Shown here: positions 1 to 11,999 of the stretch, piece by piece
How positions within the stretch are numbered: the stretch's first letter is position 1
How the letters are laid out: each line of letters starts with the position of its first letter
Source: Uropetala carovei
Taxonomy: Eukaryota; Arthropoda; Insecta; Odonata; Petaluridae
Length of the DNA stretch: 64,000 nucleotides
Assembly: GCA_036926305.1 (NCBI GenBank)
Contig: JAXCHB010000129.1
Coordinates: 6,698,001 to 6,762,000, forward strand
Direction: 5' to 3'
Notes under the pieces: model-generated
What the model saw: the letters and a program-made list of their open reading frames with translations, nothing else
Told to the model about the DNA's origin: nothing
Databases searched by the model: none
Translations under genes and position numbers: made by a program

Positions 1-276
1 CTTAATTTAAATATATTTTAAAGAGTAAAAGAATGAAAGCCTTCAAACCAAAAAGATTATTTTTACGTGTTATCTTATGGGAAACGATATTCATCCTCTG
101 GAGTCGAACCCGTGACCTTTTTCGAAAATTTTTTAGTCATGACGTAAAGATTCATCAACACTGAAATCCTGAGAAATTTTAGGCTTTAAGTTTATTTCTA
201 ATCGAGTTATTCACAAAATTAGAGCGTTACGCATCATGATGACCATTACGATTTTATAATATAGAGAGATATGAAT
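1..276 (-). repeat. SINE-like repeat with Pol III B-box, copy 1
   Basis: This stretch matches 31042-31306 in the same orientation with only scattered differences, so it is a dispersed repeat; it may begin before the window. On the minus strand, positions 100-110 read GGTTCGACTCC, a Pol III B-box (tRNA T-arm) sequence, which suggests a tRNA-derived SINE. I could not find a convincing A-box at the usual 30-40 nt distance, so the promoter is probably decayed or the similarity is limited to the T-arm. Confidence 0.55.
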
Positions 277-3050
277 TATCGAAATTGATATACGCAACCA
301 AAATCTTTACCAAAAGAACAGAATATTCTACATTTTTATAGTAGGGAAAAAAAGATTATCCAACCGTCTTATTTATTAGTTGCACGTGATGGAGAATTCT
401 AGTTTGGATGGGCTTATTCTAGTTAAAATTTAAAAAATATGGAATTATTACGGAACTCATCCCTACCTTGAGTTAAAATTTGGGTAAAAGGCTGGCGATA
501 TGTATGTACTTACATATTACATGTGCTTTGGTACGCTTTGGCGAAAATTTGTAATGCTCTGAATCTTCTTGACATAACCAAGCAGTATCGCTTGTTCAAT
601 CTTCACTGATTTTTAAAAGACTTTAGCCTTAAATTAATAGATATGTTCATCCATTAAATTAGGTCAAAGCATCACAAGAACAAATACACATTGCAAAATC
701 AGTTTCTGATTAGAGGTTTAAAAATCTGTTTTTAAAAAATATTTTGGTTCATTTTGTTTTTCTTCTTACATTTTTGTTTTCGTATAAAAACGCGAAAAGG
801 TAAAACTTCAGTTAATTAGCTATTCGAAACGCTTCAAAGATTTTGCACCTCAAACGGGTGCGAATGGATTTCATCTGTTTCGTTTTTGCGAATTTGCTAA
901 TCGCGGAATATCAGGCAACCTTGCACGTGCTTCATTATATAAGCAATTTTAAAAGCACGCGTTAAACCATTCGTGTTCAATAATGTTCGAGAATCCACCA
1001 AAGGAATGCGCGCTTAGGAAAAAAAATATAACTCGCAGGTAATCGATAAATTAACAAAGGAGCGTGACATCTTCTTCTGTTTGCATAGCGGCGGAATTCG
1101 AGCGCGCACGCTAATAACTTCCCAACTAGCAATTCAATCGCGCGCGTCTCCGAACAAAAGAAGCGCGATAATGAACGATATTTTTTCTGCTCGCTATAAG
1201 TTCTTTTCGAGAGCGTTCTCCCCGATAATTGGAAAAGCTAGGCTTAAACGAAAATAAAACAAGAATGGTCTTTTTATTTCTCCGGAGCAGCTTCGTTTTT
1301 CTTTAATACGGCTTGCAGCGTTTCCTTTCAAGGTTCCCCAACTACACTTTTTGTTTTTTTTTTTCGAATCTTTCCGGTCTTCGCGTAGTTCCAGGAATTT
1401 GAAAAAAAAATTAAATTCCGCTTCTTCGCCGACGCTTTAATGGGAACACGTTCGTTAATTTTTTATTTATTAATTATCATCTCCTTAGAAACGATTTTCT
1501 GCCTGTTAACTATTTTTGTCGTATTGGTTACTTATTGTATAGTACGTATTACTTACCATCGTAGTTTTTAATTATGCGTCCCTTTGTGTCGATGGTCCTT
1601 TTTTTTATGTTCTTTTTTTTTCAATGAACTTTTGAGATACAATAAAAAGGTAACGTGATATTTAAATATGTTAAAGTTGTACATGAGATTTCACCATGTT
1701 AAAATTGTTCATCAACCTTTTCGTTAATGAGTCTATATTTTTTTACTTTAAAAGTTGTTCTGCAGCATTTTCCTTTCAATCATCGATGTCATTTCTCATT
1801 TACCATCCCTATTTAATTATTCGAAAATATGTCGACATAGAGTAACTTAACATTTGATAATATCAATGGGGAGCGGGATTTTTTTTAAATTTTTTTATCT
1901 ATATGCTAGCTGGAGTGACCGGCGTTACCCGGGACCATATGGAAAACAGAATTTATTGATTTAAGCACCACCTAAATTTTTTCTATCGATATATGGCCTA
2001 TGTTACTCGCAGGATAAAATCATATACCTATGCCAATTTTTTTGACATCTTCAAAGGCATAGCGTACAAACAGAATTTGAGGTTTATAGATTTGCCTACA
2101 GTAAGATTTTTACACTTGCTTACCGAATAAGGCAATGTAACTTATCAATATACGTACCTGTAATAGGAAAATTAACGTTTATCGAAAATTTAAAAAAAAA
2201 ACACTAATGCTGTTGTTTACTTGGACGAGTGACTCGCAAAAATAAAAGCGCGAATTTAAAAGAAATGAAACGTTATCAGTCGGTTCTTGTCTCATTCTGT
2301 GGGTGCATAACATTGGTAAACGTCAGTTTTCACGCAACCCTCGTTTCGTTATTAAACTTCGAGCTGGCATAAAACGCATACACACTAAAAATGTTAAATT
2401 GGCTTTAAAATTCGAGGAATAAAATTCAATTTCGAAAAAAAAAGATGTGCATACCCCTCGAACTAATAATGGTAAAATTCCCCGTAATCTCCAGCTATCG
2501 AAATTATCGAGAGGACATTTCCGATATCGCTCCTAAAATGACATTTTTCGACGTAAAATTCTGGAACGAATAACCCTTTTGAATGGCTTTTTTCTATTAT
2601 TTATTTTTTTCGAATGATAGCTACGAAGGGACAAAAAAAACGTGTTTTTTTATGCGCGAGCGTCAAAGCGAATATCACCGCCGGGAGGACGGAAAAAGCG
2701 TTCATTTTTTCCCCGCACCGTGCGTTGCGATTGTTTTTTTTTATTAAAATCGGCATTTTCATTCCCAGCCGGTCGAATCGTTCCAAGTGTCGATAGGCGA
2801 AATTTCCGCATATGACCCTTTCGTTCGTAGTTTCAATTACCACCGGCAGAGGGGGAGTAAAGGAGGAGAGAGAGAGAAAAAAAACAACGGAAGGTAGGAT
2901 ATCTTTTTTGTGGACCGATACGGTGGAAATAATTTTTTTTTAACTTTCCTAAAAAATAAGGCAAAAAAATTTTGGTGGCGCAACAAAGTACGGTTGATCA
3001 TTTTGATGCCGAAAATTGCGACGTTTCGTCCTCCGAATGAAAAACAAACA
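277..3050. other. No recognisable gene; unique-looking AT-rich DNA
   Basis: I see no supported coding region here. The overlapping short open frames at 2601-2843 and 2614-2796 lie on opposite strands and have no recognisable domain. About 1060-1240 is locally CpG-rich with CGCGCG runs, but I could not tie it to a promoter. A short GA-rich run lies at 2860-2882. Confidence 0.5.
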
Positions 3051-3052
3051 AG

Positions 3053-3649
3053 TTAGGAAAGTGCACAACGTATCAAAAATGGGCGCGTTTCGTGCAATGG
3101 AGTATTAGAAAGCAATTATATACCTGTACGTAAGGGAAATTGCGTTTTAATGTCCTTTTATTCATCATAAATAATCCATTTTCTACCTATTTAATAGAAT
3201 TACATGCACACGTAAGGAAATTAAACGTTTGTTTTGGAGATTGTTTATGTTAGCGACAATGAAGTAACCATGCAAGAAATTTTTAAGTTCAACTCGATAT
3301 AAGACTTTCTTGTTTGATTTTATCGATAACGGCTACTCCTACGATGAAAATGTATAGGAAAGGAAATACTCTGTCAGTTCTACAACCTTTATTTGAAAAA
3401 TATTTTGATATGAGCAATACTTTACGAGATATGACGAAAATTTAATTTTTTGTCACCAGTAAAGTGGTACCCCTGATTGGCGTATGTGATTCATTTGTGC
3501 GATTTTCTTATTATATTTGATTGAAAGTCCTTAATATCAAATTTCCTAAAAATCCGTTAGGTAGAAGCCGAGAACGAACATGCGGACGGACGGACGGACG
3601 GACCGACCGACGATAATAGGCGCTCACGCTGTAAGCGAAACGCGCCTAA
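3053..3649. mobile_element. 600-bp non-autonomous repeat with TTAGG...CCTAA ends, copy 1
   Basis: Nearly colinear with 31853-32450. Both copies begin TTAGGAAAGTG and end CGCGCCTAA. GGCGCGTTTCG occurs just inside the left end and, inverted, at the right end, so the element has subterminal inverted repeats. A (GACG)n run followed by ACCGACCGACG lies just before the right end. There is no open reading frame of note, which suggests a non-autonomous DNA element. The superfamily is not assigned; no clear target-site duplication was found. Confidence 0.6.
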
Positions 3650-5460
3650 AAAGAAACGAAACCTCTCTGTCCATACGGTTTTGATTGCTCATATTTTTTT
3701 CCAAATCTCGTCATTGTGTTCGAAATAGTGGCGTGCCTTCGAAATCCCATCGTTCAGGATGTAGATGAATGATTTATTTAGACGATATAATAAACTTTTT
3801 TAAAATGTATCCCAATTCATTTATGGGTATAATAAAATAAAGATTTGTTATTTTTTTTAAATTTCGTCTCGTTAAGCAAACGGATGGAGAAGTTTAAAAA
3901 GAATATCGCAAATGTCGGAAAATTTCCATCGGTTTGAACAGGAAACTCGCGTGCGCGTCTGAGCGTGGCTGATCAGTAAATAGAAGATACCAAAATGGCA
4001 GAAACAAATAAGGTCGAACAAAACAAGGTGAGACAATGTGCAATTCAAAAGTAATAACGAGAAGTTTTTCAATCATAGAAAATAAATTTTTTGTTGGATT
4101 TTTATTAAAACCGGGTTTTTATTTCGCCTTTTTAAAGAATCTTAGAAAAATTTTAAAACCCCGCAGAGTTGGCAAACATGGCCGTAACGCCATTTTCGCA
4201 CAAAGGTTGCTGTGTGAGGCAGCAATACAGTTTTGTTTTTCCGTTAATCTTTTGACTTATTATTACTATTTTACTCAAACAAAATAACGAATATTTTGGT
4301 ATATGTATTGAGCACCCCAAATATTCTTCAACGCAGGCGTAGGATAAGATGCAGTAAGTCGCCAATGTATTTGAATTGCGCGTTTGTGTGTTGTCTGATG
4401 AATAAGCCTCTTGGACTGTTATCGATAATAAATACCTTTGCATTCGTCCAAACATTCGAAAGATTTTGTAATACTATTTTTAAATGATTTCAGTGGAAAC
4501 AAATTGACTTTCTAAGTCTGACGAACCGTAGGAGCCGGATATAAACACTTCACCTAATAATTAGGCATAATATTTTTGGTTTGTTTTACCCCAGGTTTTA
4601 TGACTTTATCCGTAACACATGTCTTGCTTATGTGTACACATAACGAAGAAATTTACTGTAAAATATATTATATAACAACAGTAAAAGCTGATTGGGAGTG
4701 TCATAATGTCAGCCATTACGTAAAATTTTTCAAGTACCCCATAACGCCTTTAAAAGTACCCCCAGGGGTACGCGTACCCCACTTTGAGAAACCCTTATTT
4801 AAGGTAATAGACATTTGAAGGTCGGGAGGGACTAATGCACGAGACAATAGGATCAATAGAGACTCCTGCATGAATCAGTGACCGAGGATATAAAATATCG
4901 ACGGTATCTACATATAAGCTGAAGCAGATATTATAAGGCTATTTTTTACAAGCCCCGCCCCTTTTGGTCCCGCCCATCTCCGGCAGCTGATCCTGAACTC
5001 ACTAAATTCTTGTCACATGTAGCTTACGTATGTATTAACTCATCCTGAAAATTTGGTTTCTCTAGATTGAATCGTTGGCAGAGATGTCGTCTGAACTGGC
5101 GGACGGACGGGCAAAGCGAATACACAAGCGTATATTTTTCTAAAATAATCGCTAAAAACGACACAGAGGTTCATCTTCCCACAAGTGCGCCCTCTGCTGC
5201 CGACCTGTACGATTAATTGAGCGGTGGAAATGCAGGTGGATCTATTCTTATTGGTTCTTCCAAACAGAATTAAACAGATAATAATCACAGAGAGAAAAAA
5301 ACAGAAAACTCCTATAATACGTACCTTCGAATTACGAAGTGTCACCTATTTGCAAAAAAAAAACAATCAAACACGATAACGTTATCGTAGTTTTTTCATT
5401 TAAAAAAATCTGAGCCACAAAAGTTGCCTTAGATCTACGCGACAATAAACCTTTTTAGAC
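3650..5460. other. No gene; possible hAT terminus near 4796
   Basis: Short open frames on both strands overlap each other and match nothing I recognise. At 4755-4796 a palindromic run of GGGGTACGCGTACCCC is followed by CACTTTGAGAAACCC, which resembles the right end of hAT elements whose ends carry inverted CAGTGTTTCTCAAAGTG. No matching left end was found, so this may be a truncated copy. Confidence 0.35.
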
Positions 5461-5504
5461 GGTAGGAATTTGCGACATAACACTCCCACGCCAATGCGGG
5501 GAAA

Positions 5505-5570
5505 TGTGGACGAGGGTGGAGGAGGCAGGAAAGGGGAGAGAGGGGAGGAAAGGGAAGGGGTGAGAACCCA
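5505..5570 (+). repeat. Polypurine tract
   Basis: A G/A-rich run on the plus strand directly upstream of the much larger C/T block at 5699-6835. The two can pair as inverted low-complexity sequence. Confidence 0.7.
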
Positions 5571-5698
5571 CGCACAGGAAATAGTTTACGGTTAGGTAAT
5601 GGAGACCAGGTTCCATCCTCTCTCGCCTCTCCCACAAGAAGGCAATTCAACATTTCGGAGTCTCCCTTTAGGCGGAAAAGGACTCGTCGTGAATGAGA

Positions 5699-5703
5699 TC
5701 TTT

Positions 5704-5737
<34 letters not shown>

Positions 5738-6835
5738 ACGCCTTCGCACCCCAAAGACACACACGCAGACAGAGGGAGAGAGCTCCTCCATTCAAAAACT
5801 TTCTCTCACCTCCCTCCACACACACACACGCACGCACGCACTCACACGCACACGCTAGCACAAAGAGGGGGGAACCAAAACTGCCTCTGCGCCTCCAGAT
5901 ATTCATTTGTCTCGCCTCAACCCTTCACTTTTTTCCGTCCTCGGGATTTCTTTTTCTTCTCCTTAACGCTCCATCGCCTTCTCTAAACCCTCCCATATTT
6001 TTCCTCCCCCCCCTCTCCCCCTCCTCTCTCCTCCCCATCTCTCTTTTCCCCCTCTATCTCCTTGCGTCCACCTCTCACTGTACAAATATCTACATTTCTC
6101 TCTATACTAGTCTCCATCCCGTTCATCCTATACTTCCGCTACTCTGTCTCTCTCTCCCTCTACCCTGCTTTTTCCGAACGTTTCACCTCTATTTGTACTT
6201 CTTTTTTTATTATCTCCCATATTTTTATACATTCCTCTCTCTCCTTATCTATCTCCCCCCTCTTTCTCTTCTCATCATATTCTCTCTCCATTTCCCTTTC
6301 TACATTTTTCTGTCCCTCCATCTCTCTTTTAACCTCTCCTTCCATCTCTCTCTCCCTGTCTATCTCTCTCTCTCTCTCTATCTCTCTTTCTCTCTCTCTC
6401 CCCCCCGCATACCTCTCCGTCTGCCTATTTCCCTCTCTGGTTCCCTCTCTCTCTCTCCTCTGTTCAATCTTCTCTTCCCTCCATTTCCCTTCCTCCCTCT
6501 ATCTCTCTTTTTACCTCCCATCCCCTCTCTCTCTCCCCCTCCCATCCTCCCTCGTTATCGCCTCAAAGAAACATGAACAATCTTCTTCCTTTTCTGCTCC
6601 CGATTCATTGTCGCCGACTGTCATATATTTTTATTTCCTCCAACCGGTCTATTCCTCTTTGCCATCTTTTCCTAAATGCGTGTTTGTGTTCCGAACTCCC
6701 ATATTCTACCTCCATCTTTTTTCCCTTTTTCAATACCTCTTTCCTTTCACTTCTATCGCGTTCGTCTTTTTTTTTCTCTCTCTCTCTGTCTCTCTCTCTC
6801 TTTGCCCTCAATGCACCCGCCTCCTTATATTCATC
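5699..6835 (+). repeat. Large polypyrimidine (CT)-rich block
   Basis: More than 1.1 kb of the plus strand is mostly C and T, with (CT)n, (CTCTC)n and short CA/CG stretches (5817-5870). Open frames of up to 325 codons run through it in several overlapping frames, but they consist of Ser, Leu, Pro and Phe and result from the absence of stop codons in pyrimidine-only sequence. I do not call a gene. Confidence 0.9.
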
Positions 6836-7612
6836 CTACGATAAAATAAAAACTCATATTTCATTTTCTCGCTAGAATGGTTTGGAGGTCTCTTTTATGC
6901 ATGCAGGTCCCTTGAGGGCCCAAAAAAAAAATAAAAAGGGCTTCCGTATGTTCCTCTTCAGCATACGCCCACACTCTCGTCTCGCGCGCGCACATACACA
7001 CGCAGAAAAACACACGCGGGGACACAAAACACGCGTTGAAAAGCACGCGTGGGCAGGGCGAAATCCGCAATTTCTAACCTTTTTTTCCCGCCCGTCGCAA
7101 TCTCAATTTTCAAAAGAATCCGTTCCGAATAAACTTCAATTCTTTTTTTCATCCGCTATCTTTATTTGCGCGATTTTTATCGTTCTTTATGTCTGTGTGT
7201 TTGCATAACTCCCATATCCGCGGCCGACGACAATCGCGTCGAGCGACGCGCAAAGCTTTGAAACGCGCGCGTCGATGTGTTTTTTTCTCTATATTTTTAT
7301 TATTCATCGGAATGGATTGTATTGATTTATCCGAAAGATGAAAGGACGTGTTTCACACCTCTGATTTATTTGAAAAATGTCCCCCCCCCCCTCTCTCTCT
7401 CTCTCGTTATAAAAAAAAAAGGGACGTGAAGTTTCATTTTCGGGACGAATCCTTTTGTGGTCGCGCACTGAAAACGGGCGCTGTGAATAATGGATGGAAA
7501 TGCAAAGCTTTTTGTGAAACTTTTTTCTATTTTTTTTTTGTTGGACTGTTCGCACATGCGTACTCGTGCGAGTGTTGGAGCGCGAAAGGAAGAGGGCGAT
7601 CGTGAACGACGC

Positions 7613-7680
7613 GATATATATATATATTATATTTATATTATTTATATATATATAATATATATATATATATAATATAAATA
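7613..7680. repeat. (TA)n microsatellite
   Basis: Imperfect (TA)n with a few TTA interruptions, immediately left of the Penelope-like fragment at 7700. Confidence 0.9.
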
Positions 7681-7699
7681 CTACGGAAAAGGAAAGGTA

Positions 7700-7852
7700 A
7701 ATGAGGATATTTAGGACAACTAGGTGTTGCAGGAAACCCAGTGAGCACTTACCGGAAGGAGAGCCGCTGGGGTGTTGGAGAGACACAATTGTAGAAGTTA
7801 TTGGAGCTTTCGGGATGACCCCTTCGTCAGCACAAGAGAGACACAACTCTTA
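7700..7852 (-). mobile_element. Penelope-like 3'-end fragment with hammerhead-like motif
   Basis: The minus strand of this segment matches the plus strand of 44560-44720 over about 140 bp, showing a dispersed element. Read on the minus strand it contains CTGACGA (7824-7830), a short GGG/CCC stem-loop, then GAAA (7808-7811). This is the order of the hammerhead ribozyme catalytic boxes, which are known from Penelope-like retroelements and retrozymes. One extra A lies between CTGACGA and the stem, and stem III is not evident, so activity is doubtful. It sits between two A/T microsatellites. Assignment to Penelope-like elements is inference; no reverse transcriptase or GIY-YIG sequence is present. 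Confidence 0.4.
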
Positions 7853-7855
7853 TAT

Positions 7856-7888
7856 TATATTTATTTATTTATTTATTTATTTATTTTT

Positions 7889-7962
<74 letters not shown>
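7856..7962. repeat. (TTTA)n then (TA)n microsatellite
   Basis: A run of TTTA units grades into a long (TA)n tract, directly abutting the Penelope-like fragment on its right. Confidence 0.95.
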
Positions 7963-7964
<2 letters not shown>

Positions 7965-8143
7965 AAGAGTATGGGAGATGCTGTTATTTCGCGTCGATAG
8001 GGAGAGAGAGTTGAGTTTTTATTTACGAATAAATGTAAATGTGGTCAAGGTGTGCATTTGTCGCAAGTAACAGTCTGGTGTGTGCACGGTGCGATATTTT
8101 TATCTAACATACAGAGGCGGTTATAGGGGCATGCCACCTAGTC

Positions 8144-8401
8144 CAGTGTTTTTCAAAGTACGGGTCGCGACCCATTACTGGGTCGCGAGGCTCATAAGGA
8201 AAATCTGAGCACTCAATGCCCAACCTGCTGAAATGCGTCGTAAATGAAAAGGAAACAAATGCTCTCATTATATAAATGCCTACATTTTAGTATGAGTTAC
8301 TTTTTCATCGAGAGTTAATGAAAACTCTGTTAAGAACGTATTTTTCTTCATGTTGCCTTCCTTTCGACCGGGTCGCGATGGTAAAAGTTTGACAAACAAT
8401 C
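8144..8401. mobile_element. hAT-type MITE
   Basis: The left end reads CAGTGTTTTTCAAAGTACGG and includes GGGTCGCGACCC. The right end, GGGTCGCGATGG then AAAGTTTGACAAACAATC, is its degraded inverted copy. Length is 258 bp with no coding capacity. Flanking 8-mers ACCTAGTC (8136-8143) and ATGTAGGC (8402-8409) agree at five positions, consistent with an old 8-bp target duplication. Confidence 0.65.
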
Positions 8402-8961
8402 ATGTAGGCTTCCGCTTAGGACGGGGTTGCGCAAGTCAAAAGTTGACCGGGGCCAAAATCGACCTCGATTGGAGGGCCGAACTATGAAAATTTAACTACA
8501 CCAGTGTGGATTTATTAACTGCCATAACAAATTTTATTTGCAATTTTTATGCGACGAAAAATTAAATGGCAGACGAATATAATTTATTTACTACAAATGG
8601 TAATTGTATTTTTCGATATAAAATGAATCGGTCGGCTTCGATCGGGTTGCTCAAAATGTGTCGACGGGCCGTGGTCGGCCCCGTTGGGTCGTATGTTGTG
8701 CCTCACCCCTTGCCAACGGCCTCGCATCTGGATCCGATAGAGAGCTTTGTGTTAACAGAGTTAGGAGCTCAGCGCAAGACGGAAGAGATATGTATGGATT
8801 ACGTACGTAAATTTCCCTGCACAAAAAATCGGTCGTATGAATCCTAAATGATGACGGTCATCGTAAACGATATTAGACGAAGGCCGGTCCGAACCGACGT
8901 TTATCTCTCGAAGACTATGAGCTACGATCGACCTCAGGAGCCCACCCATTATATTGTGTGA

Positions 8962-8964
<3 letters not shown>

Positions 8965-9019
<55 letters not shown>
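8965..9019. repeat. (TA)n microsatellite
   Basis: Uninterrupted TA dinucleotide run. Confidence 0.95.
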
Positions 9020-9023
<4 letters not shown>

Positions 9024-10229
9024 ATAAATTATTAATAATTTGACAGCCTGTAACCACAGTTAAAAAGCAAAGGAATTGACGTAGATCCACGTTATATTTC
9101 CATTAATGGGAAGGAAGATTGACTTTATCAGAGGTTTTGCCTTTATGGTCGTCGTCTAGAATTTATAAAAAAATAACTGAAATCAAAACTCAGGAACGCT
9201 AAAAACAAGTTTACCCGTCGGCGTTTTATCTCCGTCGTTACTTGCGTAAAGCTACGTATCCGGACGATGCGGGCGTTATATGGCACAAAAGGGGATTATT
9301 CCTTACAGAACGAAAATACCCTTCTATTTGATGACTCATCTTTCAAGTGCCTTCTTCATTGTTACTTCGTTTTCCCGGCGCTTATTGTTACGCCGTGTGG
9401 CGCCGCTTGTTGAGCGTAGCGGCGGAGGGAGACAACAATGGACGCACTGTTCTCTAGCCTCCCCCACCCTCTCTCTCTCTCTCTGTCTATCTTTTTTAGC
9501 CGCGGCAGACCTTGGGATGAGGGAGGTCGTGGGAAAAACACACGCTCCTCCCCGTTCACTTGTTTCTCTTCGCCCTTGGATTGGTGGGGGTGTGATGACG
9601 GTTGATGAAGGATGTTTATGTTTTTTTTTTCCAAGTTTGGGTAACCCAACAAGAGAATGGCACATTTTTTTCACAAAGAATCGGGCGTTAAAATGTTTTC
9701 GATTAAGGAATTTTAAGGAAAAAAAAGGGTGTAATGGGGTGGAGAAGGAAAATTAACGCGTTTCGCATGGCGTCACTGTTTGCTTGCGTCTCTCTATGGT
9801 AACCGGTTAAGGAGACGCATTGTTTTGAACTTGAGAGTTTTTGTTTTCGTTTTTACTCGCGGTGTTTGCTCCCTGGGTTCTTTTTTGCTGCATCGGACGT
9901 AATTGTTTTTTCGTGGTCAAAGCTAACGGACTGTGCTAATTATTATGTTCGCTTTGGAGGACGATGTGACCCATTGAGATGGGATAGAACCCAGTGTATA
10001 TTTTTTTCAAGGAAGTCGTGCAGCAATAAGTAAGCAAAAGAGAATAATGCTGTCTCTGATTTTAGGCCGACGTTAATTAAGGCTATTGGTTTTAGATTAA
10101 ACGAAAATATATGCCCTTGCATGTTCCGGTGTTTAATTTTAATCCTTTCCTGTTAATGCGTTACTCGATATTCAGAAGAAAAAAATTGTTTACGAGGAAA
10201 ATTAATTAATCTGCGCATTCATGTATCGT
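9020..10229. other. No recognisable gene
   Basis: A 158-codon open frame at 9280-9756 and two overlapping opposite-strand frames share the same interval around a short CT run (9468-9484). None shows a domain or credible codon pattern. Confidence 0.4.
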
Positions 10230-10237
10230 GTTAACAC

Positions 10238-10538
10238 CAGGGGCGTAAGTAACTACGGTTTTGGGGCCCCCACGCAAGTCAAGTTTTTGGGGGCACCATT
10301 TATATAAAAATATATGAAATTATTATAACGTTTTGATTTTTATCGATATTTTTTACGTTTTAATTCCAAAAAATACATCGAGACTTCTATAATTCTAACA
10401 TTATAATGATAAGGATATTACTACCTCGAATACCATACGGCAGATTACGGGAAAAATTCTAAGTACTTTTGTGGGGCCCCAAATAACTTGGTGCCTCCAC
10501 GCACTACGTTGGTCTGCGCCCCCCAAGTTACGCGCCTG
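10238..10538. mobile_element. hAT-type MITE with 8-bp target duplication
   Basis: Ends are CAGGGGCGTAAGTAACT on the left and AAGTTACGCGCCTG on the right, an inverted pair of the CAGGGGCG type common in hAT elements. The flanking 8-mers are GTTAACAC (10230-10237) and GTTCACAC (10539-10546), identical at seven of eight positions. The element is 301 bp, with GGGGCCCC-type motifs inside both ends and an AT-rich middle. Confidence 0.8.
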
Positions 10539-11095
10539 GTTCACACTACGACAAACAACAAACTATACGTAAAATTCAACCAGATGCGCTTTCAGGCTGA
10601 ATGTCAGGCATCGTTTTTCGCATTGAAAAACTGGTTGAGTTTATGAGAAACTGTTCAAAATATGATAAACCATTTTCGCGTGCTGAGCGAGCTATTCCTG
10701 TCCCTTTAAAGTAAATTATACACGCGGAAGATTTCGAATCCTAGAAAAACGACTACTCTTAATGAACTAACTTCGCGGTCGCCACGTAAAATTCTGCTCT
10801 AAACAGACCTCGGCCGAAATCCATCGTCTCCCTGATGTTTGCTAAATTTCCCAAATCTCGCAAATGCGACGCGCGCGACAACTCAAGGAACCATTTGCAC
10901 CTCGCGTGAGGAGGAAAATACGAAAACTTAAATCCGGTAGTCTTCTTCAGTAATCTCCTCAAATTCAACGCGTACGCATGCTTAAACAAAACTTTCGCAC
11001 GCAACGCACGCGCATTAAAAAAATAGCCACCGTATCTCCTCGCGCTCTGCTGATACTCGAATAGGAAATTCCCGCCCTCTCAGGATTTTCAGACC

Positions 11096-11820
11096 AACCA
11101 TCCCCCCCCTCTCTCTCTCCCTCCCTCTCTTCCTCCCTCTCTTCCTCCCTCTCTTCCTCCCTCTCTCTCTCCCTCTCTCCCTCTCTCTCCTTCTCTCTCT
11201 CTTCTCTCTCTCCCTCTCTCTTCTCTCTCTTCTATCTCTCTTCTCTTGCTCTCCCTCTCTCTCTCCCTCTCTCTCTCTCCCTCTCTCTCTCTCCCTCTCT
11301 CTCTCTCCCTCTCTCTCTCTCCCTCTCTCTCTCCCTCTCTCTCTCCCCTCTCTCTTCTCTCTCTATTTCTCTCTCTCCCTCTCTCTCCCTCTCTCCTCTC
11401 TCTCTCCCTCTCTCTTCTCTCTCTCCCTCTCTCTCTCCCTCTCTCTCTCCCTCTCTCTCTCCCTCTCTCTCTCCCTCTCTCTCTCTCTCCCTCTATTCTC
11501 TCTCTATTTCTCTCTCTCCCTCGCTCCCTCTCTCTCTCTCCCTCTCTCTCCCTCTCTCTCTCTCTATCTCCCTCCCTCCCTCTCTCCCCACCCTCTCTCC
11601 CCTCCCTCCCTCCCCCTCCCTCTCTCTCTCCCTCCCTCTCTCTCCCTCTCCCCCTCTCTCCCTCCCCCTCTCTCTCCTCCTCTCTCTCCTCCTCTCTCCC
11701 TCCCCCTCTCTCTCCTCCTCTCTCCCCCCTCTCCCTCCCTCTCTCTTTTCCTCCTTCCCTCTCGTCTGTCTTCCTCTGCATCTCTCTCCCTCCCTCTCTC
11801 TTTCTCTCCTCACTCTCATA
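11096..11820 (+). repeat. Nearly pure polypyrimidine block
   Basis: About 725 bp of almost uninterrupted C/T on the plus strand, mostly (CTCTCTCC)n-like. Open frames on both strands (Ser/Leu/Pro one way, Arg/Glu/Gly the other) are artefacts of composition. Confidence 0.95.
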
Positions 11821-11999
11821 ATCTTACACTCTCCCTTCTCCTTTCATCTTTCCCTACTATTCTCATACTTTTGAAGACCTTCATTCACTACTCCGTATCT
11901 TTCCTCCTGCAGTTCTTTGCCTCTTTTGTTCTTCGCTTTCTCTCTTTTATCCCCTTCTCCAATTAACACCCCATATAATAACATTTTTTTCTTTGCCCT

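Noticed and set aside
3587..3612. CRISPR-like or regulatory short tandem array of GACG
   Set aside because: A simple tetranucleotide run inside a dispersed element, also present in the 32-kb copy; this is a eukaryotic repeat.
5599..6576. 325-codon plus-strand open frame
   Set aside because: It lies in C/T-rich sequence where stop codons cannot form; the translation is Ser/Leu/Pro/Phe low complexity and other frames are also open.
9280..9756. 158-codon frame
   Set aside because: Overlaps two open frames on the other strand and includes a CT run; no domain or plausible start context.
11089..11781. 230-codon Arg/Glu/Gly-rich minus-strand frame
   Set aside because: Complement of a pure polypyrimidine block; compositional artefact.
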